A stretch of DNA of 21,230 bases, from positions 1 to 21,230 of the forward strand of contig JASLXP010000025.1 in NCBI GenBank assembly GCA_030740295.1. The letters run 5' to 3'. The stretch comes from Planctomycetota bacterium. GTDB taxonomy: Bacteria > Planctomycetota > PUPC01 > JACPCR01. A model generated the notes under the pieces. The model made no database searches and was not told the DNA's origin. It worked only from the letters and a program-made list of their open reading frames with translations. The position numbers were made by a program, and so were the translations under genes. Shown piece by piece: positions 1 through 9,100 of this stretch; the stretch's first letter is position 1; each line of letters begins with the position of its first letter.

Positions 1-243
1 TCTTTCAGAATCGAGGCCAGCGGTAAGACCAGCTCCCATTGTCTCCGTCTGGAAGTTATATCTCCCAAAGGCGAGCCCATCGCCCATCTCGCCCAAAACG
101 TCCTCGCAGAGAACGGCACCGCCACGACCACGATCCCCTTCGCCCTCAACGACCCGCCCGGCGATTACACCATCAGCGCCCGCGATGTGACGAGCGGTGT
201 GACCAGTGAAACCAGGTTACAGTTGAGGCCTCACTCTCAATGA
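1..243 (+). CDS. C-terminal end of a beta-sandwich protein (partial)
   Basis: The first frame is open from the window edge to a TGA at 241-243 and gives about 80 residues; the start lies upstream of the window. The fragment reads like the last immunoglobulin-like or macroglobulin-like domain of a large secreted protein: alternating beta-strand stretches, a PKGEP turn, and NDPPGDYTISARDV followed by a threonine- and serine-rich last strand. In PVC bacteria such tails are common at the end of big exported glycosidase-like or hypothetical proteins. That assignment is from family memory and cannot be proved from this stub. The next gene starts 87 bp downstream on the same strand, so they may be co-transcribed. 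No catalytic residues are visible. Confidence 0.7.
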   Translation, partial: SFRIEASGKTSSHCLRLEVISPKGEPIAHLAQNVLAENGTATTTIPFALNDPPGDYTISARDVTSGVTSETRLQLRPHSQ

Positions 244-330
244 CAGTAAAGCTGGGTAGTTCCTCGACCTCTCCCGCCATCCGCATCCACAGTTTCGGTC
301 GAAAGAAGTCTTAAGCAGTACAGACATCCA

Positions 331-2850
331 ATGAAGAAACCATCAGTCTTTCTACTCCTCGTCTTCCTCACTTGCGCCACGACAATGGCGGAGCTTTTCA
401 TTATCAGAGACGGAAAGCCCAACGCCGAGGTCGTCATCGCAGAGGAACGGCCGCGCATGGCCAGCCTGGCCGCTCTCGAGCTGCAGTACTACCTGCAACA
501 GATCACGAGTGCACGATTGCCGATTACCACGCGGCCAGGTGATGAGCATCCAGTCAAAATCCATGTCGGCGTGAGTGCAGCGACGAAGCGACTCGGTGTC
601 ACTGCGGATGGATTGAAATATGGCGCCTTCAGAATGGTCTCGGGCCAGAACCACCTGGTGCTGCTCGGCAGCGATTTCGATTTCGTTCCGCCAAAGTCAT
701 GGCCGCGGTTTCGTCCCGACCAGAAGAGAGCTCAGGAGGAATGGGACAAGATTGTCGGCGACAGGACTGAGACTGCGTGGGGTCATCCGTTTCACAGCGG
801 CTTCAAACACTTCTGGAACCCAAGGAACTTTGACGACCAGATGTCCGAACGATACGGCACGGAAAATAAGGCCGTCTGGAATCCGCGGAACCAGAAGTGG
901 GCACGGGGAGTAGGTCCTGGTTACTGGAGCCACGACGAAGGAGGCACGCTCAACGCGGTTTACGAGTTTCTGCGGACACTCGGCGTTCGCTGGTATATGA
1001 CGCGTCCCCTCGGCGAGGTCATCCCGAAACACAATTCCATTGCACTGCCATCAATCGACAAGACGGTGCGACCCGATTACGCGCTTCGCTCTTTCTTCTG
1101 GTACAACTACGCAGGTTTCTCCTTCGATGACGTCATGTGGGCTCGGCGCATCGGAATGAATTCCGGGTACGAGGTTCTTGGGAACATGGGACACGCGCAC
1201 GGGCTCACCCACGTTCACCGGCGCCGGCAGATGAAAGAGGCCCATCCCGAATACTACGCTCTCGTTGGCGGTAAACGCGACACCGAACACCGCGGTTACG
1301 GCACAGCCTGTTACTCGTCTGGAGAACTCGCGGAGGAAGCCGCCAAGTATGCGCGCTTTGTGTTCGACCGGTTCAAGCAGCCGCACGTTTCGCTCTGGCC
1401 TACGGACGGTTTCAGGAAGTGCGGATGCGAATCGTGCAAGGGCAAGGAGCCTTCAGACCTCGTCTGGAATTTCGTCAACCGCGTGGCCGCCGAGCTCTAC
1501 AAGACGCATCCCGATCGTCTGGTCAGTTGCGGGGCATACACGCCGTATGTTGATCCGCCGAAAAGCATCAAGAAGTTCAGTCCAAATGTCGCGGTGTTCA
1601 TCTCTAACGTCGGCCGCCCACTGCTCAATGACAAGGAGCGCTGGGATTTCTACTGGGCACGTGTCGATGCGTGGAAGAAAGTGCTGGCACCGGGTCGGAT
1701 TCTGCGGGTTGAGAACAATCGTTACAGTCTCTGGAGCGGCCCCGAAAAGCCAGACCCGTTCCCCGTGTTCCACGCGCGTGCCATGGCTAAAGACCTGCGT
1801 GCCCTTAAAGGCATTTCACTGGGAGAGTGTGACGAGCAGAGCCAATGGCGGATGCGGTGGATTTCACCCGGAGTGAACCACCTGAACCTCTATGTACAGT
1901 CCCAATTCTTCTGGGACGCCAGTCAGAACATCGATGCGCTCCTCGAAGAGTATTACACCCTCTTCTACGGCCCCGTGCGCGACCAGATGAAAGCGGCCAT
2001 TGAATTCGCCGAGTCGGTTTACAGCAGCGAACGCAAAGGCGTAGGAGGGACACTGTCCACGAAAACACGCTCAAAACGGCCGACTTCTCCCAGCAACGTA
2101 ACGTTTCCTGACCGCATCAAGCTTGTGGAAATGCTGCGCGTTGCCCGGCAAAAGGCCGGCGAAACGGTCTATGGAAGACGCGTCCAGTTGATGATCGATG
2201 AACTCCAGCCCTTGTCCGAGCTCAAGGAACAATACGCAAAGAAACTGAAGGCCGGCGACCCCAGAAAGAACGCTCCCATTGCCATGGCCCGCGATGCAGC
2301 CAAGCCCGGCAAAGCAAAGACTTATTCGTTACGGGAAATCCAGACCGGTAAAGAGGCCGACGTCAAAACCACGTTCAGCGCGACGTGGGACAATGATCAC
2401 CTGGTCTTTGACATCCGATGCGAAGAGCCGGACATGAAAAACTTGTTCGTGACAGAGGACGTCTGGAGCGGCGACAGCGTAGCGCTCCTGATCGAGACGC
2501 CCAGTCACGCCTACTATCAGATCGAGGCCAACCCCGACGGCAAACTGTTCGACGCTGACCGCAAGATCCGAATCCGGACTACCTGGAAGTCCCAGGCCGA
2601 AGTCAGGACTGAGCGTGGCGCGGATTACTGGCGCGTCACCTTCCGCCTGCGCATCGTCGATCCGGTGCAGGGCTCGCAGGATCCCAACCACAATATTGTC
2701 GGCCCCAAGCCCACGGAGAAAGAGCCCTGGTACTTCAACGTCGGCCGCGCCCGCGTCCGTGGTGAAGATCGTTCCGCCTACACCTTCTCTCCAACCGGCA
2801 CCCGCACCTACCACGTGCTCGACAAATTCGCGAAACTGGTTGTGGATTGA
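331..2850 (+). CDS. Secreted DUF4838 protein with CBM9-like C-terminal domain (first paralogue)
   Basis: This 839-residue protein has a clear signal peptide (MKKPSVFLLLVFLTCATTMA, cut before ELFI), so it is exported. After an N-terminal alpha/beta part comes the segment GGTLNAVYEFLRTLGVRWY (about residue 205), typical of the alpha-glucuronidase-like N-terminal region seen in DUF4838 proteins. The DUF4838 core carries HPEYYAL and a Cys-x-Cys-x-x-Cys motif at C364, C366 and C369, followed by WNFVNRVAAEL. From about residue 650 to the end lies a CBM9-like beta-sandwich (ATWDNDHLVFDIRCEEPD, then YYQIEANPDG). The family is linked to polysaccharide use, but its reaction is not established; a glycan hydrolase or binding role is inferred. 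No strong Shine-Dalgarno is seen; the start is chosen from the signal peptide. It is followed 67 bp later by a longer paralogue. Confidence 0.88.
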   Translation: MKKPSVFLLLVFLTCATTMAELFIIRDGKPNAEVVIAEERPRMASLAALELQYYLQQITSARLPITTRPGDEHPVKIHVGVSAATKRLGVTADGLKYGAFRMVSGQNHLVLLGSDFDFVPPKSWPRFRPDQKRAQEEWDKIVGDRTETAWGHPFHSGFKHFWNPRNFDDQMSERYGTENKAVWNPRNQKWARGVGPGYWSHDEGGTLNAVYEFLRTLGVRWYMTRPLGEVIPKHNSIALPSIDKTVRPDYALRSFFWYNYAGFSFDDVMWARRIGMNSGYEVLGNMGHAHGLTHVHRRRQMKEAHPEYYALVGGKRDTEHRGYGTACYSSGELAEEAAKYARFVFDRFKQPHVSLWPTDGFRKCGCESCKGKEPSDLVWNFVNRVAAELYKTHPDRLVSCGAYTPYVDPPKSIKKFSPNVAVFISNVGRPLLNDKERWDFYWARVDAWKKVLAPGRILRVENNRYSLWSGPEKPDPFPVFHARAMAKDLRALKGISLGECDEQSQWRMRWISPGVNHLNLYVQSQFFWDASQNIDALLEEYYTLFYGPVRDQMKAAIEFAESVYSSERKGVGGTLSTKTRSKRPTSPSNVTFPDRIKLVEMLRVARQKAGETVYGRRVQLMIDELQPLSELKEQYAKKLKAGDPRKNAPIAMARDAAKPGKAKTYSLREIQTGKEADVKTTFSATWDNDHLVFDIRCEEPDMKNLFVTEDVWSGDSVALLIETPSHAYYQIEANPDGKLFDADRKIRIRTTWKSQAEVRTERGADYWRVTFRLRIVDPVQGSQDPNHNIVGPKPTEKEPWYFNVGRARVRGEDRSAYTFSPTGTRTYHVLDKFAKLVVD

Positions 2851-2917
2851 GTCGCAGCCGCAAGACGCGGGACTTCATTGGCCGGGCAATGGATAACAGT
2901 CTCACGATTATGCTACG

Positions 2918-5900
2918 ATGACTTTCATGAGGTATCCGGTTCGTTCATCGCGTCTGCTGGCGGCCCCGACCACGTTTTTTCTTCTCTGTTCCCTCGCTTC
3001 GCACGCCCACGCTGAAATCACCATAGCGCTCGATGGCAAATCATCCTGCGTCATCGTGCGGGCGAAAGACGCCATCGAGCCCGAGAAACATGCGGCGAAG
3101 GAACTGGCGCACTTTCTTGGACGCGTTGCCGGGGCGACATTTACAGCCGTAGAGGAATCGCAGGCTTCAGAGGAGACGTCTCGTATCTACGTCGGACAGA
3201 CGGCCTTCGCCGCTGCGCAGGGCATCGAGTTCAACAGACTTGGTGAGGAGGAATGGGTCATCCGAACGGTGGGCAAGCATCTCATCCTCACTGGTGGGCG
3301 ACCGCGAGGGACACTCTACGCGGTCTATGAATTCCTTGAAGACCACATCGGGTGTCACTGGCTGGATCGGCGAACGGAGGTGGTTCCTTCGAGAGCGTCC
3401 ATCAGGCTTGGCAAGCTCGATGTACAGTCCAAGCCCTGGTTCTGGCAGCGTGCGGTTCGCTCGCCGACCGGATGCCCTGACGACCAATGGGGCTTCATGA
3501 TCCGGAACAAGAATTACCGTTACGATTTTCGAGGGCGCAAGGACTTCTATCCCAAAGGAGCGTTTTACCGGCTGCATGGCCCGAAGCGATCGGCAGTTCA
3601 TTCGTTTTCGCAGTTCGTGAATGCGAAGGACTGGTTTGAGACGCATCCCGAGTACTTCGCACTGGATCGGAGAGGTAAGCGCATCCCCGCTTATGATGGC
3701 GCGGGGCCGGGACAGCTCTGCCTGACCCATCCGGACGTCGAGCGGCTGACGCTGGAGAAACTGCGCGAGTTCATTGCGGCAGATCGCATCGAAGCCGCGC
3801 AGAAAGGTGTGCCGCCGCCGAAGATTTACTGGCTCACTCAGAACGACAAATACGACGCGCACTGCCAGTGCAAAAACTGCCAGGCGAAAGCCAAAGCAGA
3901 AGCCAGCGAGAGCGGGCCGCTGATTCACTTTGTGAATCGAGTCGCCTCGGCCATCGAAAAGGAACATCCGAAAACCCTCATCGGCACACTGGGCTATAAC
4001 CAAACGTCGGAACCGCCCCGAAAGCTCCAGCCGCGGCACAATGTGCTGATTGGCTGGTGCGATGTTTACAGCAAGGTCGATGGGATACGCCCGCTATCGC
4101 ACGCGTTTAATGCGGAGAACTTCGGCGAGATTACGGCTTGGGGCAAAGCCGGCGGGCGGCTCGGTATCGGCGACGACTACTGGACGAGCCTGAGCTATTA
4201 CTCGGCGTTTCCGACGCCGTATTCCATTGTCCACTGCATCGCGTCTGACCTGAAGCTCTTCGCCGATCTGGGCGCGAAGTCGTTCTTTGCAGAGAGCGCA
4301 CATTACATGGAGGCGGGCCAGCAATTTGTTCCGCTGAAGTTCTGGCTCGCCTACCAGCTTCTGGTTGATCCCAAACAGCCTGTCGAGCCGCTGCTGGAGA
4401 TTTTCATGGACGGCTTTTTCAGCGCCGCCTGCGGGAAGATGCGTGCGTATCTGAACTATCTGCGGAAGCGCATCGACTCGGACGCTCAGTTCAAGATGCT
4501 GCGGGACGCGCCGCACAAGCTTGCCTACCTCGACCTCGAATTCTTCGTGACCTCGTCCAGGCTCTTCGAAGAAGCGGAGGCGCTGCTGGAACCCGACAGC
4601 CTCTTTGCCCGCCACGTCTACGACGAGCGCTTCATACTGGATTCCGCACTGCTCTGGCTCTGGCCATGGCTCGAACGCAAGCTGCCGCCGGGAGAGGCCA
4701 TGCCCTTCGGCCGCGAAAAAGTTATCAGCCGTTACGAACGGGGATGGCGATCATTCGTGAAGGGCCGTTACTCACGCTTCTACTCCAAGCAGAAACTCTC
4801 ACTCAACAAGGACGGCAAACTCATGGAGCGGATGGTCGGACTGTTTCGTGAGCCAAAGCTGCCGGATCAGTTCAGCAAGCTGCCTCGACGTGATGTCGCT
4901 GATTTCAACTGGCTGACCTTTTCGCACATCCGACCGCGGCAGAGGTTCGTTCCAGATGACGAAGCAGCCGGCCGCATGACTGCGACGTTCACCACCAAGA
5001 GCAGAATCCAGGCGGCCGAGAAGGGCGGCGACGCGCCCAAGCTTGCCGCAGACGCTCAGCATCAAAAGCCGTTGAAGCTCGGCGTAGACGACGACCTGAC
5101 CGTCACCATGGGCCCAAACAATCTGCCCCAGGACGGCAAGTATCACCTCTACAGGCTCGGCCGAATCCGCGTCCGGCCCGGCACGATGGTGTGGGCGCTG
5201 GAAGGCAGACGACTGGGTGTCATTGTTGACCGACTGTATGTCGAGGATTCGGACGATCCTGCCGCCAACGACTGGAACGCATACATTTCGCTCAAGCTCC
5301 GCGGCCCGGCCTACGTGCGAGGCTCGAAAGAGCCCAACGGAGTCTGGATGGATCGTGTGCTGCTCGTAAAGCCCCAGCCCGGCGAGGAAGTCGATCCCGC
5401 CTACCTCGCCCAACTCGAACTGGAACGCAAGCGCCTGGCCATGCGCCCCAGACTCGAAGCGCCACGAATCACTGCCGGCGCATCAGGTGATCCGAATAAA
5501 GTCGATTGGGCGAGTGCAGCAACCGCGCCCCAATGGCGAACGCTCAAAGGCGATCTCTCCAACCGAAAGCTGTCTGCAAGCTTCCTCCACGACACCGAGT
5601 TTCTCTATGTGCGCCTGCGAGACGTCATGGACACCAAACAACTCGTCATCCACAACGACGTCTTCGGCGGAGACGACTGGGAATTCCTCTTCGCGGAAAA
5701 GCGCGGCGTGCGTCCGTATCGTCAATGGGCAATCAACCCCAACGGCAAAAGCAGAGACCTCGCTTACGGAGAGGCACCCTGGAAGAGCCACGTCCGAGCG
5801 AAGTCAACCATCGACAGGAACGTCTGGACAGTCACTCTTTCGTTTCCGCTGAAGCATCTCCTCCCGCGCGGCGCCAAGTCGGGACAGACCATCTACATGA

Positions 5901-5998
5901 ACATCATGCGCGGCGGCAAAGAGAATCTGGTATGGAGTCCGACGTTCAGCGGCAAGTTCCAGGCCCTCGATCGGCTGGGCGCGCTCATTCTGAAATAA
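2918..5998 (+). CDS. Secreted DUF4838 protein with CBM9-like C-terminal domain (second, longer paralogue)
   Basis: This 1026-residue protein has an N-terminal hydrophobic signal segment ending SLASHAHA before EITIAL; ATG at 2927 is an alternative start. It shares landmarks with the gene before it: RGTLYAVYEFLEDHIGCHWL (about residue 130), HPEYFAL, Cys-x-Cys-x-x-Cys at C316, C318 and C321, then HFVNRVASAIEKEHP. The middle, about residues 420-840, is longer than in its neighbour and includes alpha-helical and beta-rich parts that I cannot assign. A CBM9-like module occupies about residues 845-1026 (FLYVRLRD, then WAINPNGKSRDLAYG). It is probably exported and acts on or binds glycans; this rests on the family and is not shown by catalytic residues. 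It converges with the ThuA/cytochrome gene, with a 141-bp gap in which I see no convincing terminator. Confidence 0.88.
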   Translation: MTFMRYPVRSSRLLAAPTTFFLLCSLASHAHAEITIALDGKSSCVIVRAKDAIEPEKHAAKELAHFLGRVAGATFTAVEESQASEETSRIYVGQTAFAAAQGIEFNRLGEEEWVIRTVGKHLILTGGRPRGTLYAVYEFLEDHIGCHWLDRRTEVVPSRASIRLGKLDVQSKPWFWQRAVRSPTGCPDDQWGFMIRNKNYRYDFRGRKDFYPKGAFYRLHGPKRSAVHSFSQFVNAKDWFETHPEYFALDRRGKRIPAYDGAGPGQLCLTHPDVERLTLEKLREFIAADRIEAAQKGVPPPKIYWLTQNDKYDAHCQCKNCQAKAKAEASESGPLIHFVNRVASAIEKEHPKTLIGTLGYNQTSEPPRKLQPRHNVLIGWCDVYSKVDGIRPLSHAFNAENFGEITAWGKAGGRLGIGDDYWTSLSYYSAFPTPYSIVHCIASDLKLFADLGAKSFFAESAHYMEAGQQFVPLKFWLAYQLLVDPKQPVEPLLEIFMDGFFSAACGKMRAYLNYLRKRIDSDAQFKMLRDAPHKLAYLDLEFFVTSSRLFEEAEALLEPDSLFARHVYDERFILDSALLWLWPWLERKLPPGEAMPFGREKVISRYERGWRSFVKGRYSRFYSKQKLSLNKDGKLMERMVGLFREPKLPDQFSKLPRRDVADFNWLTFSHIRPRQRFVPDDEAAGRMTATFTTKSRIQAAEKGGDAPKLAADAQHQKPLKLGVDDDLTVTMGPNNLPQDGKYHLYRLGRIRVRPGTMVWALEGRRLGVIVDRLYVEDSDDPAANDWNAYISLKLRGPAYVRGSKEPNGVWMDRVLLVKPQPGEEVDPAYLAQLELERKRLAMRPRLEAPRITAGASGDPNKVDWASAATAPQWRTLKGDLSNRKLSASFLHDTEFLYVRLRDVMDTKQLVIHNDVFGGDDWEFLFAEKRGVRPYRQWAINPNGKSRDLAYGEAPWKSHVRAKSTIDRNVWTVTLSFPLKHLLPRGAKSGQTIYMNIMRGGKENLVWSPTFSGKFQALDRLGALILK

Positions 5999-6139
5999 CC
6001 GTCCGCAGGCCGAACTCAAGGAAGACGGCTTATGACCGGCCACCTCTTTCGGATGTCGCCGCTTTGGATTTCCGAGGGTGTCGTCCGCAAACGACCGTAA
6101 GCAGCGGGAAGATATCGAGACGCGCCTGGGAAATGCAGG

Positions 6140-9100
6140 TTACTTCGTCTCCAGGGTCTTCAGATACGCCAGCAAAGATGCAAACTGGTCCGGGGTCAGC
6201 ATCTGCACAAGGCCATCCGGCATCATGGAGTTTTCTCGCTTGCCGCGCTTTCTGATATCGCGTTTGTTCATGATTATGGAGACTCCAGCAATGTTGCGGA
6301 TCTCGATCTCGTCACCACTTTCACGAACGACGAAACCCTCGTGCTGAACGTTCCCCCTTTTCATTTGAAACCAGTGGCTGGCAAACGCGGGCGCAATGCG
6401 GGCGCTCGGCTTGAGGATGCTCTCGATGACTTCGTGCGGCTTGTAGCGCTTGGTGATATCGATCAGGCTGGGTCCCTTGAGGGGCTCGTTGGGCGAGACC
6501 GTGTGGCAGGCAACGCAGCCCTGAGTCATGAACAATTGCTGCCCATCGGATGGCTTTCCTTTGATGCCTGCGACGATAGAGGCCAGTTTCTCCGGCTTCA
6601 ATTCGCCGATGGTCTCGTCTGTGAAATCGGAGGCCGGCCTTTCGAGGATAATCTTCTCGGCCAGTTCTTTTACCGCTGGATTCGCATGGCTTCGCAGCTC
6701 GCCGACGAGACCCACGATGGCATCACGTTCCTTGCCTTTGACCAGTTGGCTGGTCGCAAGATTATTTAATATGGCAAAGGCGACCGAACGGAGGGCGGCG
6801 TGTTGTCCGGTTGCAGCTTGCCTCACGAGATTCAAGCGTTTGGTATGTTTGGGGCTGCGAAGGAATGCTTCACGGGCGTACGCCATCTCGCCGGTCGTTT
6901 CTTTAACCGCCGATGCAACTTCACAGGCTGCGTTGAAACCTTGTTTGATGTCGGCCGTGCGCATAAGACCGTCCAGGATGCGAACGCGGATCTTGGAGTC
7001 TGCATTCGTGTCGATCGCCAATTCCTTCAGCAGATGGATGCCCTGGGACGGTACCTTTGAAGATTCCAGAAAGATGATGGCAGCAGTCGCTCTGAACTCT
7101 GGCTTCTTCTGTGCCAGATTCAGCAGTATGTTGAGCGAGTTCTTGATTTCGACGCGATTGCGCGGCAGTTCGCTCAAGAGGAATGGCACTAATTCAGGTT
7201 CGGAAAGTGATTTCATCAACCGCTCGAGAATCGCATCGCTCTTTTCCCATTTGACGGGCTTGTAGTACGGCCCGCGGCTGTCCGGTCGCGTGCCCCACCA
7301 GCCGCCGTCGTAATCAGCTTCCCTGTAATGCAGGCGGGCGAGCGCGCTCAGAAGATCTTTCTTAGCCTCGACGTCTGTCACCGAATCCAACCGCTCTATA
7401 AGCCCATCGACCACTTCGGGCTTGTGGAGCGCGTGCAAAGCCCTGAGACTCCCTTTACGTACTGCCGCATTGCTGCCATCAACACCAGCGAGCGCGGCAT
7501 CGGCGGCCTCGAGTCTCACCAGGCTTTTGACAGCGACGTGCGCGACGAGGAAGTCGCTGTCCGCAGTGAGCTTCGTGAGCGGCGCGGCGGCCTCAAGCTT
7601 TCCCAGGCGCCCAACGCCGATGGCCGCCTGGAGACGCACTCGAGGATTCTTGTCGGTGAGGGCATCAACGAACGGCATCACTGGCACGTCTGCGTTTTCA
7701 CCAAGCCGATCGGTGAGAGCGCGCAAGGCGAATTCGCGCAAGCTGTCATCTCTGGTGAGCTCAACGAGAGCCGGATGCGATTTCGCGCCCTGAAGTTGTT
7801 TCAATGTGAAGATGGCGGCTATACGTGCACCGCGATTCCTCTGAGCGTCCTTTGCCAGCTTCGTCATGCCATCGGCGAAGACGGGTCTGTCGCCGCGGCG
7901 AAGGATTTCCAATTGGGTGTGCTGACGCCAGATGTGACTCTCTGACGCCATCAGCCCAACGAGCTCTTCATCGGTGGCCTTCTTCAGGTCGGGGAATTTG
8001 CGCGGTTTGAAATCCTTTGGGGTGACGCGGACGACGTACCCGCAGTTCGGGTTCTTAAAAGCGAAACCGCCGCCGTGCCAGCTCGTGATGTAGATGCGAC
8101 CGCTGCCGTCCATGTCGATATCGGTCGGCCGGCTCACTTTGACGAACTCCCTCTGCTCGGCCTTGAAGCCGGCACCGTTCGGCGTCAGAGGATGGTGATA
8201 GACGACGCTGCGCCCCCAGTCGCAGGTGAGCAACCCGCCGAAGCCAGGCAGCCCGGGCTCATCAAAAAAGATCGATCCGCAGGGGGAGCCGCCGCCGTAA
8301 TCGTCCAGGCAATCGATGTGTTCGTCTTTGAAGTTCTTGAACTGACGCGGATAGCCGTACTGGGCCTGGCCTCCAATGACATGGCTGAGCCGGACGTTCC
8401 AGCCACCGCCGTCGTTCGTATTGTCGCGGGTAAAAAGATCGAGCCGCGGGCTGACCGCGACATCGTACACGTTGCGCAGGCCCCTGGCGTAGATTTCCAG
8501 TTCGGTCCCGTCCAGTCTTACTCTCGCGATTCCTCCTCCCTGCAGGACGACCTTCCTGCCACTCTTATCGACCGCGTTGTTAAATCCAAAATCGCCAACT
8601 GCGATGTACATCCATCCATCGATGCCAACGCGAAAACCATTGGTAGTGTGATCGCCACCGCGTCCAACAAGGCCACGCTGGGTGGATATGCCGCTGATGA
8701 GCAGATCGTTCTTGTCAGCTTTGCCATCGCCGTCGGTGTCCTCAAACACTCGCACGAAGGGCGGATGCAATACCCACAGTTTACCGTTGTCGTAAAACAT
8801 GCCGCGGCCGTTGAAAACCATCCACTTGTTGTCGCCGGTTGTGTCTTCGACTTTCTCTGCGAAGACGTTCACCTTATCGGCCTTGCCATCGCCATCGCTA
8901 TCGACCAGCCGAAGGATGTTCTGCTGGACGTCGCGCCTTTTCCCGAGAGAGCCATTCTGGTCGACCGCAACGAACACTTCGCCGGTCGGCGCGCAGGCCA
9001 CCGCGGACGGATAGCTGACCTCCGGCGCCTTTGCGAACATGCTGAATTCGTAATTATCAGGAACGCGGACACTACCCTTTGTGTTGAATGGCTTTGGCAC

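Noticed and set aside
5999..6139. Possible terminator between convergent genes
   Set aside because: Only short, widely spaced GC pairs are present and no T-run follows on either strand.
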